A DNA stretch of 64,000 bases, from assembly GCF_002917095.1 (NCBI RefSeq), contig NZ_PQGA01000005.1, forward strand, positions 124,001-188,000, read 5' to 3'. Numbering within the stretch: the stretch's first letter is position 1; each line of letters opens with the position of its first letter. The position numbers and the translations under genes were made by a program. This stretch comes from Paraburkholderia eburnea. Lineage in GTDB: Bacteria > Pseudomonadota > Gammaproteobacteria > Burkholderiales > Burkholderiaceae. Below are positions 34,809-43,241 of this stretch, piece by piece. The notes under the pieces are model-generated. The model saw only the letters and a program-made list of their open reading frames with translations, searched no databases and was not told the DNA's origin.

Positions 34809-34831
34809 GGTCGATATCAACGATATCGACC
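34809..34831. repeat. Perfect hairpin in the porin 3' region
   Basis: GGTCGATATC-AAC-GATATCGACC, ten-bp stem with a three-base loop, followed at 34837-34866 by a second stem GGGCAAG...CTTGCCC with one bulge. Neither has a T tract, so these are structural rather than terminating elements. Confidence 0.6.
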
Positions 34832-34875
34832 ATGTCGGGCAAGCAGCGCAATCCGCTGTCTTGCCCGACTCCTGC

Positions 34876-34914
34876 AAAACGCACATGCGGCACGAGCGCA
34901 TGTGCGTTTTTTTT
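34876..34914 (+). terminator. Porin terminator
   Basis: Perfect 14-bp stem AAAACGCACATGCG / CGCATGTGCGTTTT with a seven-base loop, running into eight consecutive T residues. Confidence 0.92.
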
Positions 34915-35117
34915 CGTCATGCGTGGGGACTGCGTCGTTGCGCGTGCTTTCAGTTTCGTATCGGCAACTTTCGCCGCGCGAGCCAATGCGCGTTAGCACT
35001 CGCGCAGTTGCATCTTTTTACTTCTCCATGCAACTGACCGGCGAACGCGTGCGTATACTCATAAGCACTCGCAACGCGCCTCGCATTGCGTCCCGCTCCG
35101 CATCGGTCACGCCGCTT

Positions 35118-35471
35118 ATGAATACCCTCACGCAACGCCTCATCGCAGCCCTCCCGCTCGCACTCATCGCCGCTTGCGGATCGTCGCCCTCCAGCACCGC
35201 CTCGAATGGCGAAACGATGATCTACGCGTCATCGGCGCGCTCGCCTTCGTCGATCGCGAGTTGCCTCGAAGACCGCTTGTCGAGCGTGCACGAAGCGCGC
35301 AACGGCAACGCCATGGAACTCTCCGTGGGCTCGCGATCGGAGGCTTCTTACTTCGTCACGCTCACGCCTAATGGCTATGGTTCGGTGATCCGTGTGACAC
35401 ATGGCGCGTCGAGTTCGGATGACCCGCCCGAAGCCGAATTGCGCTTCGATGTAGCGCGTTGCACGACTTAA
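35118..35471 (+). CDS. Small predicted lipoprotein
   Basis: A 117-residue protein whose signal peptide ends in the lipobox LALIAACGSS, so Cys20 should be lipidated. The mature part has two more cysteines (IASCLEDRL and VARCTT at the end) that could pair, and a beta-rich middle (EASYFVTLTPNGYGSVIRV). The start MNTLTQRL begins the signal peptide; there is no clear ribosome binding site. No family recognised. Confidence 0.65.
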   Translation: MNTLTQRLIAALPLALIAACGSSPSSTASNGETMIYASSARSPSSIASCLEDRLSSVHEARNGNAMELSVGSRSEASYFVTLTPNGYGSVIRVTHGASSSDDPPEAELRFDVARCTT

Positions 35472-35589
35472 TTTCTCGCGTTGCAACTAACGACAGCGTA
35501 CGAGAAAGAAACTCGCGTAAAGCCCCTGTCATGATGTCGTCACATCTGCGAAGATTGCGCCCTCTTTCGATTTTGCACAACATCGCTTC

Positions 35590-36099
35590 ATGGCATCTGG
35601 GTCCGCACATCACGCCACCGGCTGGGCCGCCGGCGTCATCGCCGCAGCTATCGTTACGCACGCGGGAGCGGATACCCCCTGGCATCTCGCCGCCGCATTG
35701 GCCTTCGTTGCAGGTGTTGCAGGCGGCACCGCGCCTGACTGGCTGGAAATCGCCTGGTGGCGCAAGAAGCGCAAGCTCTGGATCACGCATCGCACGCTCA
35801 CGCATTGGGGCGTGGGTTGGGTAGCGTTGCTGCTGGGCTCGTATCGCGAGCTGGGGCATTGGCTGGCCGCCGCGCCTGCGTTCGGCTTTGCGTGCGGCGG
35901 CGTGATGCACCTGCTTGCCGACTGGCCGAACCCGCTTGGCGTGCCGTGGATCGCACGGCGGCATTCACTGAATCTCTGGCGTAGCGGCCGATGCGATCTG
36001 ATCGTGATCGCGGCTTCGTGGGTCGCAGCGTGGTTCTTCGCGGTACATGGCGTGCCGCATAGCTGGTCGTTCGAGCCGCTGCGCCGGCTCGCTTCTTGA
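35590..36099 (+). CDS. DUF457/YdjM-family membrane-bound metal-dependent hydrolase
   Basis: A 169-residue inner-membrane protein with the family's histidine/aspartate motifs: SAHHATGW at the N-terminus, GGTAPDWLE, ITHRTLTHW and HLLADWPNPLGVPW. These place conserved His and Asp residues near membrane helices, as in the LexA-regulated YdjM group. The biochemical activity of the family is not established. It is followed by a hairpin at 36132 and converges on the ALDH gene. Confidence 0.78.
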   Translation: MASGSAHHATGWAAGVIAAAIVTHAGADTPWHLAAALAFVAGVAGGTAPDWLEIAWWRKKRKLWITHRTLTHWGVGWVALLLGSYRELGHWLAAAPAFGFACGGVMHLLADWPNPLGVPWIARRHSLNLWRSGRCDLIVIAASWVAAWFFAVHGVPHSWSFEPLRRLAS

Positions 36100-36131
36100 T
36101 CAGCAATCCGAAATAAATGGATGGAAGCGCA

Positions 36132-36163
36132 GACGGGGCGACGCATTCCCGCGCCGCCCCGTC
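36132..36163. terminator. Hairpin between convergent genes
   Basis: GACGGGGCG / CGCCCCGTC, perfect nine-bp stem with a 14-base loop, between the DUF457 gene and the ALDH gene. On the plus strand ATCTGTTTTT follows about ten bases later. Confidence 0.55.
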
Positions 36164-36185
36164 CTCGCCCATCTGTTTTTGCCAA

Positions 36186-37685
<1,500 letters not shown>

Positions 37686-37698
37686 GACCGGTCCTTTA

Positions 37699-37904
37699 TT
37701 TCCGATAAGAAACAAAACTCTGGTGAGCCGACTATACACGGGGGCTGATGGCGCAGCAAGACGGGGAAAGCGCCTGGTGGCCAATGTTTCCTTTAAGAAA
37801 CAAAGACCTGCGGCGTGGGTTTCCGATAGGAAATAAGCACAGGAAAGCCGCCCGACGGACCCGGGCAGCCTTTACGTATGGCGGAGGAGGTTTCGTGGAG
37901 GAAA
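37699..37904. repeat. Cluster of four TTTC-N6-GAAA palindromes
   Basis: Exact-arm copies at 37699-37712 (core CGATAA), 37787-37800 (CTTTAA), 37820-37833 (CGATAG) and 37891-37904 (GTGGAG). The first lies 13 bp before the ALDH start. The densest occurrence in the window, it could act as a multi-site operator. Centre-to-centre spacings are 88, 33 and 71 bp. Confidence 0.7.
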
Positions 37905-37929
37905 CGCCGAAGGGGGAAACTCCGGCGTT
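37903..37929 (-). terminator. Hairpin after the 67-aa gene
   Basis: AACGCCG / CGGCGTT stem with a 13-base loop just downstream of the small minus-strand gene. It lacks a clear T tract, so termination is only likely. Confidence 0.45.
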
Positions 37930-37950
37930 AGGGAGGGCAGCAAACAGCGG

Positions 37951-38154
37951 TCACGACTCTTGCACGCATTCGGTGCGGCCGACGCTGCGCCCGACGACCA
38001 GGCCCGCGTCATAAGCGGATTCGAGTGCGCGGCCGACGTCGTCCGAACTGACCACATGGTAGTCGACGGTTTGCTTGCCGGTCAGTTCGAAGCGCTCAAT
38101 ACCTAGCGTTCGTCGTGAGATGGCCAACAGTAATTCGAGACGTTCGTCGCGCAT
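37951..38154 (-). CDS. Small conserved hypothetical protein, 67 aa
   Basis: A strong AAGGAGA sits six bases before the ATG, making this one of the clearer small genes. The product is soluble and mixed in charge: a helical start (MRDERLELLLAISRRTLGI), a central beta segment (VDYHVVSSDDVGRALESAYDAG) and a terminal cysteine. The family is not recognised. It is divergent from the XRE-cupin regulator gene. Confidence 0.7.
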   Translation of the reverse strand: MRDERLELLLAISRRTLGIERFELTGKQTVDYHVVSSDDVGRALESAYDAGLVVGRSVGRTECVQES

Positions 38155-38490
38155 TTTCTTCTCCTTGCTTGATCTTAATCATCTAAATCAATAGTAAGGA
38201 CCACCCTACAGTTCGTCACGTGACCCCTCGACGCATATCGAGGCTCTATTCAAATCCTTACTATATTGAAAGACATTTCTGACGACCGCAAAGATCCGCG
38301 CCAATCTTTAATCATTGTTAATTTCAACCAAAAAACGCCCGCGTGCGACAAAAAGTACCTGCCCGAGCGCCCAAATCGACGCTTCGATTGCAAACGTTAG
38401 CCATTTGGCCGATGTTTCCGAAAGGCGACGCTTTGCTATGATCGGAAACGTGCCAGAACACTCCAGAATGCTTTCTCACGCTTGCCGCCC
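38155..38490. other. AT-rich divergent promoter region
   Basis: About 335 bp. Inverted copies of ATAGTAAGGA (38191-38200) and TCCTTACTAT (38255-38264) bracket a small hairpin CTCGA/TCGAG. Further right, GTTTCCG (38414) and CGGAAAC (38443) form a split copy of the dispersed palindrome 42 bp before the XRE-cupin start. Confidence 0.45.
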
Positions 38491-39177
38491 ATGGACACCA
38501 CGCTCACGCAATCGGCCGCCTCATCGACAGCGGATCTCGGACGCCGCGTCCGCGCCGCGCGCCTCGCCCAGGATCTGACGATCGAGCACGCCAGCCGCGT
38601 GTGCGGTGTTTCGCGCTCGACGCTGTCGAAAATCGAAAACGGGCTGATGTCGCCCACCTTCGACGTGCTGCAGAAAATCGTCGCGGGCTTGAAGATCGAT
38701 CTGGGCGAACTGTTCGGCTCGACGCCGAAGCTGGACTCGGGTGGTCGCAGGGCGCTCACCCGGCGTGGCGCGGGCAAACCGCACGCGTATCGCGGCTACT
38801 CGATGGAGTTGCTCGCCACCGAACTCGCTCACAAGGCCATGCTGCCCTTTCTGGTGCGCATCACGGCGCATTCGGCCGACGCGTTCGACGACTGGGGGCG
38901 CCACGAAGGCGAGGAATTCATCTACGTGATCAGCGGCAGTGTATGCCTGCATACGGAGCTTTATACGCCTACGCATCTGGAGGCGGGCGACAGCCTGTAC
39001 TTCGATAGCCGCACCGGCCACTATGCCGTGTCCACCAGCAAGGAGGACGCCGTGGTGCTCTGGATGTCCACCGGCGAAACCGTGCCGGGCGCGCTGGAAG
39101 CCGCCGAGGCCACAACGATCGCGCCCGCTGCGACCAGCAAATCGTCGCGTTCCAAAAGGAAACTTTCGACGGCGTGA
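38491..39177 (+). CDS. XRE-cupin transcriptional regulator
   Basis: A 228-residue protein combining an N-terminal Cro/C1 HTH (about 15-75: LGRRVRAARLAQDLTIEHAS, then CGVSRSTLSKIENGLMSPT) with a C-terminal cupin sensor (about 125-200: GRHEGEEFIYVISGSVCLH and LEAGDSLYFDSRTGHY). Such PuuR-like regulators often control amino-acid or polyamine catabolism. The ATG at 38491 is preferred over a TTG nine bases earlier. The nearby ALDH gene and the split palindrome upstream make it a candidate reader of the TTTC/GAAA sites, but this is speculation. Confidence 0.85.
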   Translation: MDTTLTQSAASSTADLGRRVRAARLAQDLTIEHASRVCGVSRSTLSKIENGLMSPTFDVLQKIVAGLKIDLGELFGSTPKLDSGGRRALTRRGAGKPHAYRGYSMELLATELAHKAMLPFLVRITAHSADAFDDWGRHEGEEFIYVISGSVCLHTELYTPTHLEAGDSLYFDSRTGHYAVSTSKEDAVVLWMSTGETVPGALEAAEATTIAPAATSKSSRSKRKLSTA

Positions 39178-39201
39178 AGGCGGTCGCGCCACAGACCCAC
39201 A

Positions 39202-40197
39202 TCACGCCTTGCTTCCGCCGCGCGAACGCCCCTTTTTCACCGTCACAGAAGCCTGCGCTCCGGCCCTCTCGCGCGCCGACTGCCTCACCGCATCCATCAA
39301 GGCTCGCCCGGCCGCCGTCGGCTGCGTATCGGTGCGCTGAATCAGGCCGACGGGTTCCTCGCCTCCCGCGCTCGGCAAGGGCAAGCGCACCAGCGTGCCC
39401 TCGCGCAGATCGTATTCGACAGCGCCCGACGGCACGAACCAGACTGCGTCGTTCTCGAGCGCCAGTGCTCGCCCGACCGAAACCGACAGCAACTCGACAA
39501 ACGAGGTAAGTGGCGGCGCGCCCCACGCCGCCAGCAGGCTGTCCGCCGCCTGGCGGATCAGGGTGCCGAAGGGCGGCAGCACCAGCGGAAACCGCGTAGG
39601 GAAAGGTGCGAGTGAGCGCGCCGCATCGGGCTCCGCGACAAGCGGATGGCCCTTGCGCACGACCACCGCAAGCGGCTCGTTGTAGAGCTGTTCGAAACTC
39701 AGCCCCACCATGCGTTCGGGGTCCGAGAGCCGCCCGAGCGCGAAACTGATCGCGCCCGCCTTCAGCAATTCGAGCAATTCCGCGTTGGCCCCCGTCACCA
39801 GCCGCACGCTCACGCGCGGCCAGTCGCCGGTGAAGCCGCGCAGCGCGGAAGGCAGGAGCGCCGTCGCCACCGTCGGCAGCACGCCGATATCGAGCGTCGC
39901 CGCCACCGCCCCCTCCTCGCGCGCGAGCAGCGCCACGCCCTGACGCAGCGCGCTCACACACGCGCTCGCATGCGGCATGAAAAGCTGCCCCTCACGCGTG
40001 GGCACCGCACCGTGCCGGCCGCGCTCGAACAACTTCACGCCGAGCGCCGCTTCGAGTTCGGCGATCGTCTTGGAAACGGCGGGCTGGGTAATCGACAGGC
40101 TCTGCGCTGCCTGCTGCACGCTGCCGAACTGCGCAACGGCAAGAAAACACTGGAGATGGCGAAATTTGACGCGCGAGTCAGCAAGCCGGTTTTGCAT
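39202..40197 (-). CDS. pcaQ: LysR regulator of protocatechuate genes
   Basis: LysR activator of 331 residues, divergent from pcaHG as in other proteobacteria. The HTH is FRHLQCFLAVAQFGSVQQAAQSLSITQPAVSKTIAELE, here split across residues 12-50. The effector part includes DIGVLPTVATALLP and AVWFVPSGAVEYDL. The assignment to PcaQ rests on divergent pcaHG and a T-N11-A dyad (TAAC...GTTA) that overlaps its own start codon, which suggests autoregulation. The beta-ketoadipate effector is known for the family, not shown here. Confidence 0.88.
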   Translation of the reverse strand: MQNRLADSRVKFRHLQCFLAVAQFGSVQQAAQSLSITQPAVSKTIAELEAALGVKLFERGRHGAVPTREGQLFMPHASACVSALRQGVALLAREEGAVAATLDIGVLPTVATALLPSALRGFTGDWPRVSVRLVTGANAELLELLKAGAISFALGRLSDPERMVGLSFEQLYNEPLAVVVRKGHPLVAEPDAARSLAPFPTRFPLVLPPFGTLIRQAADSLLAAWGAPPLTSFVELLSVSVGRALALENDAVWFVPSGAVEYDLREGTLVRLPLPSAGGEEPVGLIQRTDTQPTAAGRALMDAVRQSARERAGAQASVTVKKGRSRGGSKA

Positions 40198-40210
40198 AAC
40201 AATTGGTTAT
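40196..40210. promoter_or_regulatory. PcaQ-type operator
   Basis: ATAACAATTGGTTAT, a LysR T-N11-A dyad, overlaps the pcaQ start codon. The undecamer TTTTGCATAAC occurs at 40190-40200 and again at 40232-40242, 42 bp or four helical turns apart, giving paired sites in front of pcaH. Confidence 0.65.
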
Positions 40211-40340
40211 ACGAGACACGATAAAACGTCATTTTGCATAACTTTTCGCATTGGATAAAGTGGCTGCGTGCTCGCGATGCGACTGTGCGCCACGCGGCAA
40301 AAAACTTCTTCCCACAAATCCTGCCAGGAGACACCCCACC

Positions 40341-41045
40341 ATGGACGAGTCCATCCTGTCGCCGCGCGACTTCGATTCGCATCCGGCGTATGTCTATCCC
40401 CCGTATCGCTCCTCGGTCAAACGTGGCCCGACGCTGCCGCTGATTCCGCTGAAGGAAAAGCTGCGCAATCTGCACGCGCCCGTTTATGGCGCGGAAGATC
40501 TCGGCGCACTCGATCACGACCTCACGCGCAATGCCGCGCGCAACGGCGAGCCGCTGGGCGAGCGCATCATCGTCACCGGTCGTGTGCTCGACGACGGCGG
40601 CAAGCCGGTGCGCAACACGCTCGTGGAAATCTGGCAGGCCAACGCAGCAGGACGCTACGTTCACAAGCAGGATCAGCACGACGCGCCGCTCGATCCGAAC
40701 TTCCTCGGCGCAGGCCGTTGCGTGACGGATAACGAGGGCCGTTACCGCTTCCTCACGATCAAGCCGGGTGCCTATCCGTGGGGCAATCACCCCAACGCGT
40801 GGCGCCCGCAGCACATCCACTTCTCGCTGTTCGGCGATTACTTCGGCTCGCGCCTCGTGACGCAGATGTATTTCCCGGGCGACCCGCTGCTCGCGTTCGA
40901 TCCGATTTATCAAGGCACGCCCGAGCAGGCGCGCGAGCGCATGATTTCGCGCTTCTCGCTCGATACCACCGAAGACAGCTACGCACTCGGCTACGAATTC
41001 GACATCGTGCTGCGCGGCCCGAACCAGACCCCCACGGAGCGTTGA
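40341..41045 (+). CDS. pcaH: Protocatechuate 3,4-dioxygenase beta subunit
   Basis: Fe(III) intradiol dioxygenase subunit that opens the protocatechuate ring to 3-carboxymuconate. The 234-residue protein carries the iron ligands: Tyr in GRYVHKQDQ, Tyr in KPGAYPWGN and His-x-His in PQHIHFSLFG. AGGAG lies before the ATG at 40341; the frame upstream is not part of the protein. It is followed two bases later by pcaG and preceded by the PcaQ sites. Confidence 0.96.
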   Translation: MDESILSPRDFDSHPAYVYPPYRSSVKRGPTLPLIPLKEKLRNLHAPVYGAEDLGALDHDLTRNAARNGEPLGERIIVTGRVLDDGGKPVRNTLVEIWQANAAGRYVHKQDQHDAPLDPNFLGAGRCVTDNEGRYRFLTIKPGAYPWGNHPNAWRPQHIHFSLFGDYFGSRLVTQMYFPGDPLLAFDPIYQGTPEQARERMISRFSLDTTEDSYALGYEFDIVLRGPNQTPTER

Positions 41046-41047
41046 TC

Positions 41048-41635
41048 ATGGCACTCAAGGAAACGCCTTCGCAAACCGTCGGCCCGTACTTCGCCTACGG
41101 CCTCTGCCCGCAGCAGTACAACTTCGACTTCAAGAGCCTGTTTACGCCCGAACTGGCTGGCTCCCAAACGCCCGGCGAACACATCACGCTGATGGGACAC
41201 GTGATCGACGGTGACGGCAAGCCCGTGTTCGACGCGATGCTGGAGTTCTCGCAGGTCGACGCGCAAGGTCACTATCCCGGCTCGCGCGCGCAAGTGGCCG
41301 AAACGGGCTTTCGCGGCTTCGCGCGCGTGGGCACCGGCACGGATCCGGAGCAGCGCTTCGTCGTGCGCACGGTGAAACCCGGCCGCGAAAACGCTGGCGA
41401 AGCGCCGCATATCAATGTGATCGTGATGATGCGCGGCATGCTCACACACACGTTCACGCGCATCTATTTCGACGACGAAGCCGAGGCGAACGCAGCCGAT
41501 CCGGTGCTCGCCTCGGTGCCCGAAGCGCGCCGCAATACGCTGATCGCGCGCCGCAGCGAGCAGGCCGGCAATATCGTGTATCGCTTCGATATCCGCATGC
41601 AGGGCGAAGGCGAAACCGTGTTCTTCGATCTCTGA
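41048..41635 (+). CDS. pcaG: Protocatechuate 3,4-dioxygenase alpha subunit
   Basis: Structural partner of PcaH, homologous but without the iron ligands. The 195-residue protein opens with ETPSQTVGPYFAYGL and includes FRGFARVGTG and GEAPHINVIVMMRGML, typical of the alpha chain. The start lies two bases after the pcaH stop, so translation is coupled. Two hairpins and a T run follow at 41708-41787. Confidence 0.96.
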   Translation: MALKETPSQTVGPYFAYGLCPQQYNFDFKSLFTPELAGSQTPGEHITLMGHVIDGDGKPVFDAMLEFSQVDAQGHYPGSRAQVAETGFRGFARVGTGTDPEQRFVVRTVKPGRENAGEAPHINVIVMMRGMLTHTFTRIYFDDEAEANAADPVLASVPEARRNTLIARRSEQAGNIVYRFDIRMQGEGETVFFDL

Positions 41636-41757
41636 TGCACGGCGCCGCGAGCGCACGGCTCATGACTTTCGCGCGTACTTTCACGCGCCTTTCATGAACC
41701 GGCCCTAAGATCGCTATCACTGCGATCTGATCGCGGAACTCCGAGCTGTACCTTGAT

Positions 41758-41787
41758 GAGGCCTGCCATGAGCAGGCTTCTTTTTTT
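41758..41787 (+). terminator. pcaHG terminator
   Basis: GAGGCCTGC / GCAGGCTTC stem (one wobble) with a five-base loop, followed by seven T residues. A separate stem AGATCGC / GCGATCT lies 30 bp before it (41708-41728). Confidence 0.85.
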
Positions 41788-41835
41788 GTGGCGCCGATCG
41801 AGTGGAACAAACGAATGACGCCGGCGAATAGCATC

Positions 41836-42414
41836 TCAGCCGAAAGGCCGCACGCCGATCAGCAGTCCATGCAGCCAGAACGCGAACACGGCCCACGCCA
41901 CGAGGCCGATGACCACCACCAGTACGTCGTGCGCGACGGTGCCTGATGCGTAGACGACGCCGGCCTCGCGGTCGCGCCTGCGCCCCGCGCGGATTTCGAC
42001 CAGCGACCAGACGAGAAAAACGAAGAAGAGCAGCATCGCGTGCAGCGTGCCGTTGGCGAGCAGATGCGCGAACGCCCAGAGCGCCACGCCGCTCACGAAC
42101 GGCTGGCCCAGCGCGCGTTTGATGTGATTGCCGGGCACGTAGGCCGCCGTCATCATCACGAATGCGATGGCGGTGAGCAAGCCGGTGACGTGCGCCATGC
42201 CGAACGGCGGCAGCCAGACAGGGACCGGATAGCGGCGCGCGAGGCCATAGCCGATGACGCTCAGCACGATGCCGAGAATCGAGAGCAGCGCGAAGACGCC
42301 CCGCCACGCCCGCAAGCCGAAACGCTCGATCTGCGCGGCGCGCCACGGCGCGGCCAGCACACGAATCGAATGCACGCCGATAAATATCACGAGCCCAACG
42401 AGCAGTAACGCCAT
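41836..42414 (-). CDS. nnrU: NnrU-family membrane protein
   Basis: Inner-membrane protein of 192 residues with about six helices, starting MALLLVGLVIFIGVHSIRV. The NnrU family is recognised from HSIR near the start, GMAHVTGLLTAIAFVMM and the segment GNHIKRALGQPFVSGVALWAFAHLL; the family is linked to nitric-oxide respiration and phytoene or zeta-carotene isomerisation. A strong GGGAGG lies six bases before the ATG. No denitrification genes are nearby, so its role here is unclear. Confidence 0.85.
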   Translation of the reverse strand: MALLLVGLVIFIGVHSIRVLAAPWRAAQIERFGLRAWRGVFALLSILGIVLSVIGYGLARRYPVPVWLPPFGMAHVTGLLTAIAFVMMTAAYVPGNHIKRALGQPFVSGVALWAFAHLLANGTLHAMLLFFVFLVWSLVEIRAGRRRDREAGVVYASGTVAHDVLVVVIGLVAWAVFAFWLHGLLIGVRPFG

Positions 42415-42693
42415 ATCCGCCTCCCTGCAGCCGCCAGGCTGCAACGAGCACGATTATGGCGCTTATTCCACAACGCGGGCCCGAGCCTGTTTAATCCGCT
42501 TCAGAACAAGCGCGGCACAAACACGGGATGCACGGATGCGAAGCGCCATTGATTAAATGGGCAATATGCGTCGAAAGGTATTTTAAAACACCGCTGAAAA
42601 AATATCGGAAGTCAAAATTAGCCAAACGAATGTTCAGCAGTCGTACCGCTTACTCTGAATGGAGCCGCCGTGCGCAACGCGGTGGCCGTTCCG

Positions 42694-42924
42694 CTAGCAG
42701 CGGAAATGCTCGATATCCTGACCCGCATGCTTATAACGCAACAGCCAGCTCGGCATATCGCCTTCTCCATTCCAGGAGTTGCCATATGCGTCGCGGTACT
42801 TCGGAAGCCGTTCGCTTTCTGCAATTGATGATTCAAGAACTTCGAGCGTAATGCCGTACTCGTCCATGCGGCGTTTAATCCACAGGATGAGACGTTCGCG
42901 CGCCTCACTGTCGAGGTCGAACAT
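42694..42924 (-). CDS. Mini H-NS-like nucleoid protein, 76 aa
   Basis: The C-terminal half, YRDAYGNSWNGEGDMPSWL, resembles the H-NS/MvaT-like DNA-binding motif found in Burkholderia H-NS proteins (YRDP..G..W.G.G..P.W). The N-terminal half (LDSEARERLILWIKRRMDEYGI) is a single helical segment, much shorter than a full H-NS oligomerisation domain. It could be a stand-alone DNA-binding protein or a modulator of larger H-NS proteins. GAGAGGA precedes the ATG at fair spacing. Function inferred. Confidence 0.65.
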   Translation of the reverse strand: MFDLDSEARERLILWIKRRMDEYGITLEVLESSIAESERLPKYRDAYGNSWNGEGDMPSWLLRYKHAGQDIEHFRC

Positions 42925-43241
42925 CGGTTAATTCCTCTCGCATCGCCAAGGGCAAGGCGCCGATCGATATCGAATCGTCTGCCCTGAAAAGACAAAGGCT
43001 TCGCTATCTAGCGCGAAGCCTTGCTGCACTGATGAGGTGACCAGGAGGTGGAATCCGTGGCCGGTCGGAGGGGATCTGAGGTCCGCTGCTCCGCTCGCCA
43101 GAATGTGCCGCAAAGGTGCGCGGCTGTTTGCTGCAAGCGGAGCCCATCATACCTTGCTGGCGCCGCCCAGATCAAGCGATTTGACGCCTGCGCGGGCCAT
43201 TTAAAGCCGTTGCAGGCGTCGTTTTCGGCCCTCCGGCGGGG
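42925..43241. other. Intergenic region after uvrA
   Basis: About 315 bp with no convincing gene. A perfect ten-bp hairpin AAGGCTTCGC / GCGAAGCCTT lies at 42995-43022 and on the minus strand runs into TTTGTCTTTTC, so it probably ends uvrA transcription 220 bp after its stop. Confidence 0.5.
42995..43022 (-). terminator. Terminator downstream of uvrA
   Basis: Perfect ten-bp stem with an eight-base loop, followed on the minus strand by a T-rich stretch. Confidence 0.6.

Larger units (their letters stand above)
34775..35117. other. Structured porin 3' region and lipoprotein promoter region
   Basis: The first 140 bp hold a GCGCGC-rich stem (about 34785-34805), two further hairpins and the terminator. 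The remaining 200 bp carry a one-mismatch dispersed palindrome at 34954 (TTTC-GTATCG-GCAA) and the presumed promoter of the lipoprotein gene. Confidence 0.5.

Noticed and set aside
37699..37904. parS centromere cluster
   Set aside because: The arms TTTC/GAAA match parS, but the spacer is six bases instead of four and the central ACGT is missing. No parA/parB or origin genes are nearby.
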